This document shows positions 4,868 to 6,020 of a DNA stretch of 6,020 bases, one piece after another. How positions within the stretch are numbered: the stretch's first letter is position 1; the number at the start of each line of letters is the position of its first letter. The notes beneath the pieces were generated by a model that saw nothing but the letters and a program-made list of their open reading frames with translations, made no database searches and was not told the DNA's origin. Location: the NCBI GenBank assembly GCA_028708055.1, contig JAQVZT010000169.1, positions 1 to 6,020 on the forward strand. The letters are read 5' to 3'. The DNA is from Methanothrix sp. GTDB taxonomy: Archaea > Halobacteriota > Methanosarcinia > Methanotrichales > Methanotrichaceae. The translations under genes were made by a program, and so were the position numbers.

Positions 4868-5175
4868 TTATGACCATCCAGGCAAAATGAAAAAATGGAC
4901 TAGAAGATTGCAGGTTATATGCACATCCCCTCTATCGAGCCACTTTAAGCTCCTTGCATTCACCGGCCCGAATCCATGCAGATCATACGCCTCCTTCACC
5001 AGCTCCACGGCAGCGTAAATCTCCGTCGTGGACGGCCTCTTGTGCCCCACCCGGCTATCTGAATCATGGGCACCGGTACGACTGCCATCAGCGGCAGCGG
5101 TACGGATAATTTCAATTCCCGGGTCAATAAATGCGTAGAGCAGAAATGAATTCCTGGAAAGCGGCTAATGCCGCT
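4868..5175 (-). pseudogene. Tyrosine recombinase (phage/XerC-like integrase) C-terminal relic, frameshifted
   Basis: The minus strand reads GHKRPSTTEIYAAVELVKEA from about 5047 downward, the 'GH-x(4)-TT-x-x-Y' block of tyrosine recombinases with the nucleophile Tyr. The tail LVKEAYDLHGFGPVNARSLK and beyond is longer than usual and unfamiliar. Just upstream, in another frame (5050-5175), lies SGISRFPGIHFCSTHLLTRE, further on VPMIQIAG. This resembles the 'H-x-LRH-x-fATHLL ... iq-x-lG' stretch, with the catalytic HxLRH degraded. The frame changes at about 5048-5052. Both parts in the right order and spacing suggest a decayed integrase missing its N-terminal half. The GHK...Y block is convincing; the upstream part is weaker. 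Confidence 0.55.
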
Positions 5176-5185
5176 AACTTTTTTT
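5160..5185 (+). terminator. Hairpin plus T7, intrinsic-terminator-like (+ strand)
   Basis: A perfect six-pair stem AGCGGC/GCCGCT (5160-5165, 5170-5175) with loop TAAT is followed after three bases by seven T (5179-5185). It would end rightward transcription, for which the only visible promoter is the symmetric TATA near 4715. No + strand gene is evident, so its client is unclear. It overlaps the recombinase relic and may be accidental. Confidence 0.4.
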
Positions 5186-5205
5186 ATCGCAATACCCCAA
5201 TGCTT

Positions 5206-5222
5206 GCGGCAGGGCGTGCCGC
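5206..5222. repeat. Perfect GC-rich hairpin downstream of the PHP gene
   Basis: GCGGCA (5206-5211) and TGCCGC (5217-5222) are perfect inverted repeats around GGGCG. The element lies 50 bases after the PHP stop and 31 bases from the preceding hairpin, whose stem shares the GCGGC core. It may protect or end the PHP transcript, or be part of a mobile-element end. Confidence 0.4.
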
Positions 5223-5240
5223 TGCCGTTTAAGCTTTAAC

Positions 5241-5245
5241 AAAAA
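5241..5245 (-). terminator. T-run terminator after the PHP gene
   Basis: A T5 run on the minus strand, within AATAATTTTTGTT, lies about 28 bases after the PHP stop in an AT-rich stretch. This is typical of archaeal termination. Confidence 0.4.
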
Positions 5246-5272
5246 TTATTGATAATAGATTTCGATTCCTAA

Positions 5273-5938
5273 CTAAACCTTTTGCCCTCTTCTCACCCTC
5301 TTCCTCACAATCCGGCATATCGATTGCACAGTGTTTCCGATGAAGAACTTCGGCGGCGTGCGCTTGCCCACGACGCGCGTCCTGCCCGCACGGATCGCAG
5401 CCACTGCCTCCTCTGCGTCCGAGGCCTCAATTTCGGTCACCCCCAGCCCCACCGTGGCGGCAAAGTGAGAGTCGCTTCCCGCCACCATTGGCAGGTGCCG
5501 TTTCTTTGCGCCCATTCTCGCCCGAGCGTTGGCTATGCCGAATAGGTGCTTGGAGTTATAGACCTCCACCGCATCGCAGTTCGGTATGCGCCCGATGGCA
5601 TGGCGGAAAGGATGGTAAGGATGGGGAACGATGGTGATCCCTCCCTGCTCACGGGCCAGCTCCCCCGTCTCCTCAGGGGACAGCCCCCTGGGTGGCAGCT
5701 CCTGCACACCCAAAACCAGCAGGTGCCCCTCGTCGGTGGTGACCTCTCCACCGGATATGAGTATCAGGTCCAGCTTCTCCTCCCGGATGATCTTCAGAGC
5801 TTTTAGGGAGCCCTGCAGGGTGTCATGATCGGTTATGGACAGCCCGGAAAGGCCCCGCCCTGCGGCGGCGCGCAGAATGGTCCTGACCTCATCCCTGCCG
5901 TCCGAGCAATTGGAATGAACATGCAGATCAAATCTCAT
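5273..5938 (-). CDS. PHP-domain metal-dependent phosphoesterase
   Basis: The 221-residue protein is a compact PHP domain (polymerase and histidinol phosphatase fold), a trinuclear-metal hydrolase of phosphate esters. Metal ligands are all visible: H6 and H8 in FDLHVHSNCSDG, D13, D37-H38 in ITDHDT, E65 in SGGEVTT, H72 in GHLLVLG, H106 in VPHPYHP, E125 in DAVEVYNS, and D156/H158 in AGSDSHF. After the domain a basic tail, FIGNTVQSICRIVRKRVRRG, resembles the C-terminal part of archaeal PHP proteins. There is no inserted domain as in the longer YciV/TrpH enzymes. The substrate is unknown; nucleotides or small phosphate esters are the usual targets. The ATG at 5936-5938 begins just before the first motif and has GAGGGG (5943-5948) upstream. 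A GTG at 5963-5965 would add nine residues. A T-run follows the gene, so it is probably monocistronic or the last gene of an operon beyond the window. Confidence 0.9.
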   Translation of the reverse strand: MRFDLHVHSNCSDGRDEVRTILRAAAGRGLSGLSITDHDTLQGSLKALKIIREEKLDLILISGGEVTTDEGHLLVLGVQELPPRGLSPEETGELAREQGGITIVPHPYHPFRHAIGRIPNCDAVEVYNSKHLFGIANARARMGAKKRHLPMVAGSDSHFAATVGLGVTEIEASDAEEAVAAIRAGRTRVVGKRTPPKFFIGNTVQSICRIVRKRVRRGQKV

Positions 5939-5973
5939 GAATCCCCTCAAATTCCATGAATCCACTCAAATCT
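5936..5973. repeat. 19-bp tandem duplication over the PHP start region
   Basis: CATGAATCCCCTCAAATTC (5936-5954) is followed at once by CATGAATCCACTCAAATCT (5955-5973), 16 of 19 bases alike. On the minus strand each unit carries a purine-rich ribosome-site-like stretch and an ATG. The two ATGs are out of frame with each other; the outer one opens a nine-codon frame (5928-5957) that ends a few bases inside the PHP gene. Confidence 0.8.
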
Positions 5974-6007
5974 CAGGTGCAGTCAGATAGCCGGCCAGAG
6001 CCGATGC

Positions 6008-6020
6008 AGATCGGAAGAGC
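6008..6020 (+). other. Illumina adapter remnant at the contig end
   Basis: The final 13 bases, AGATCGGAAGAGC, are identical to the common core of Illumina TruSeq adapters. They are not genomic, and the true sequence ends at or before 6007. Confidence 0.93.

Noticed and set aside
4806..5018. 70-codon + strand ORF
   Set aside because: It is antisense to the recombinase block and has no motif or ribosome site. A shadow frame.
5282..5828. Several + and - ORFs overlapping the PHP gene
   Set aside because: They are shadows of the PHP frame, which has all metal-binding motifs.
1..6020. CRISPR array or tRNA genes
   Set aside because: No regularly spaced direct repeats and no cloverleaf with GGTTCGAATCC-like T-arm were seen on either strand.

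Overview
The window looks archaeal and is most likely from a methanogen of the Methanosarcinales, with Methanothrix/Methanotrichaceae as first guess. The grounds are a DUF1699 protein (a family I know only from methanogen-type archaea), small AbrB/PIN and UPF0175/DUF3368 toxin-antitoxin genes, archaeal TATA-type promoters, T-run terminators and moderate GC. This is an inference from gene content. The last 13 bases are an exact Illumina adapter core, so the right edge is a library or assembly artefact and the contig is probably metagenomic or draft.

Layout. 1-112: C-terminal end of a probable transposase (+), convergent with and apparently cutting short a PIN toxin gene. 101-602: PIN toxin remnant plus intact AbrB-type antitoxin (-). 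685-1047: DUF3368 (PIN-like) toxin reduced to its two ends, directly behind an intact UPF0175 antitoxin (-). 1079-1273: decayed IS256/Mutator-type transposase (+) with an in-frame stop. 1391-1798: intact DUF1699 gene (+). 1857-2396: AT-rich dyad followed by a GC-rich stretch full of complementary segments and ending in a T-run, best read as an unassigned structured RNA. 2397-2803: no convincing gene, two weak small ORFs. 2804-2971: 5'-truncated relic of a TPR-like protein (-). 3081-4550: secreted multidomain surface protein (-) that seems to start at ATT, behind a strong Shine-Dalgarno and overlapped by a possible 45-codon leader ORF. 4868-5175: frameshifted relic of a tyrosine recombinase (-). 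5160-5222: two GC-rich hairpins. 5273-5938: intact PHP-domain phosphoesterase (-), with a 19-bp tandem duplication over its start.

How it fits together. Only five genes look intact: the AbrB antitoxin, the UPF0175 antitoxin, DUF1699, the surface protein and the PHP protein. Between them lie at least six gene relics (two transposases, a recombinase, two toxins, a TPR protein), most of them too short for a length-filtered ORF search. The region has taken repeated mobile-element hits. Both toxin-antitoxin modules have lost the toxin while keeping an open antitoxin gene. The most novel candidates are the roughly 490-nt structured RNA and the unusual start of the surface-protein gene.
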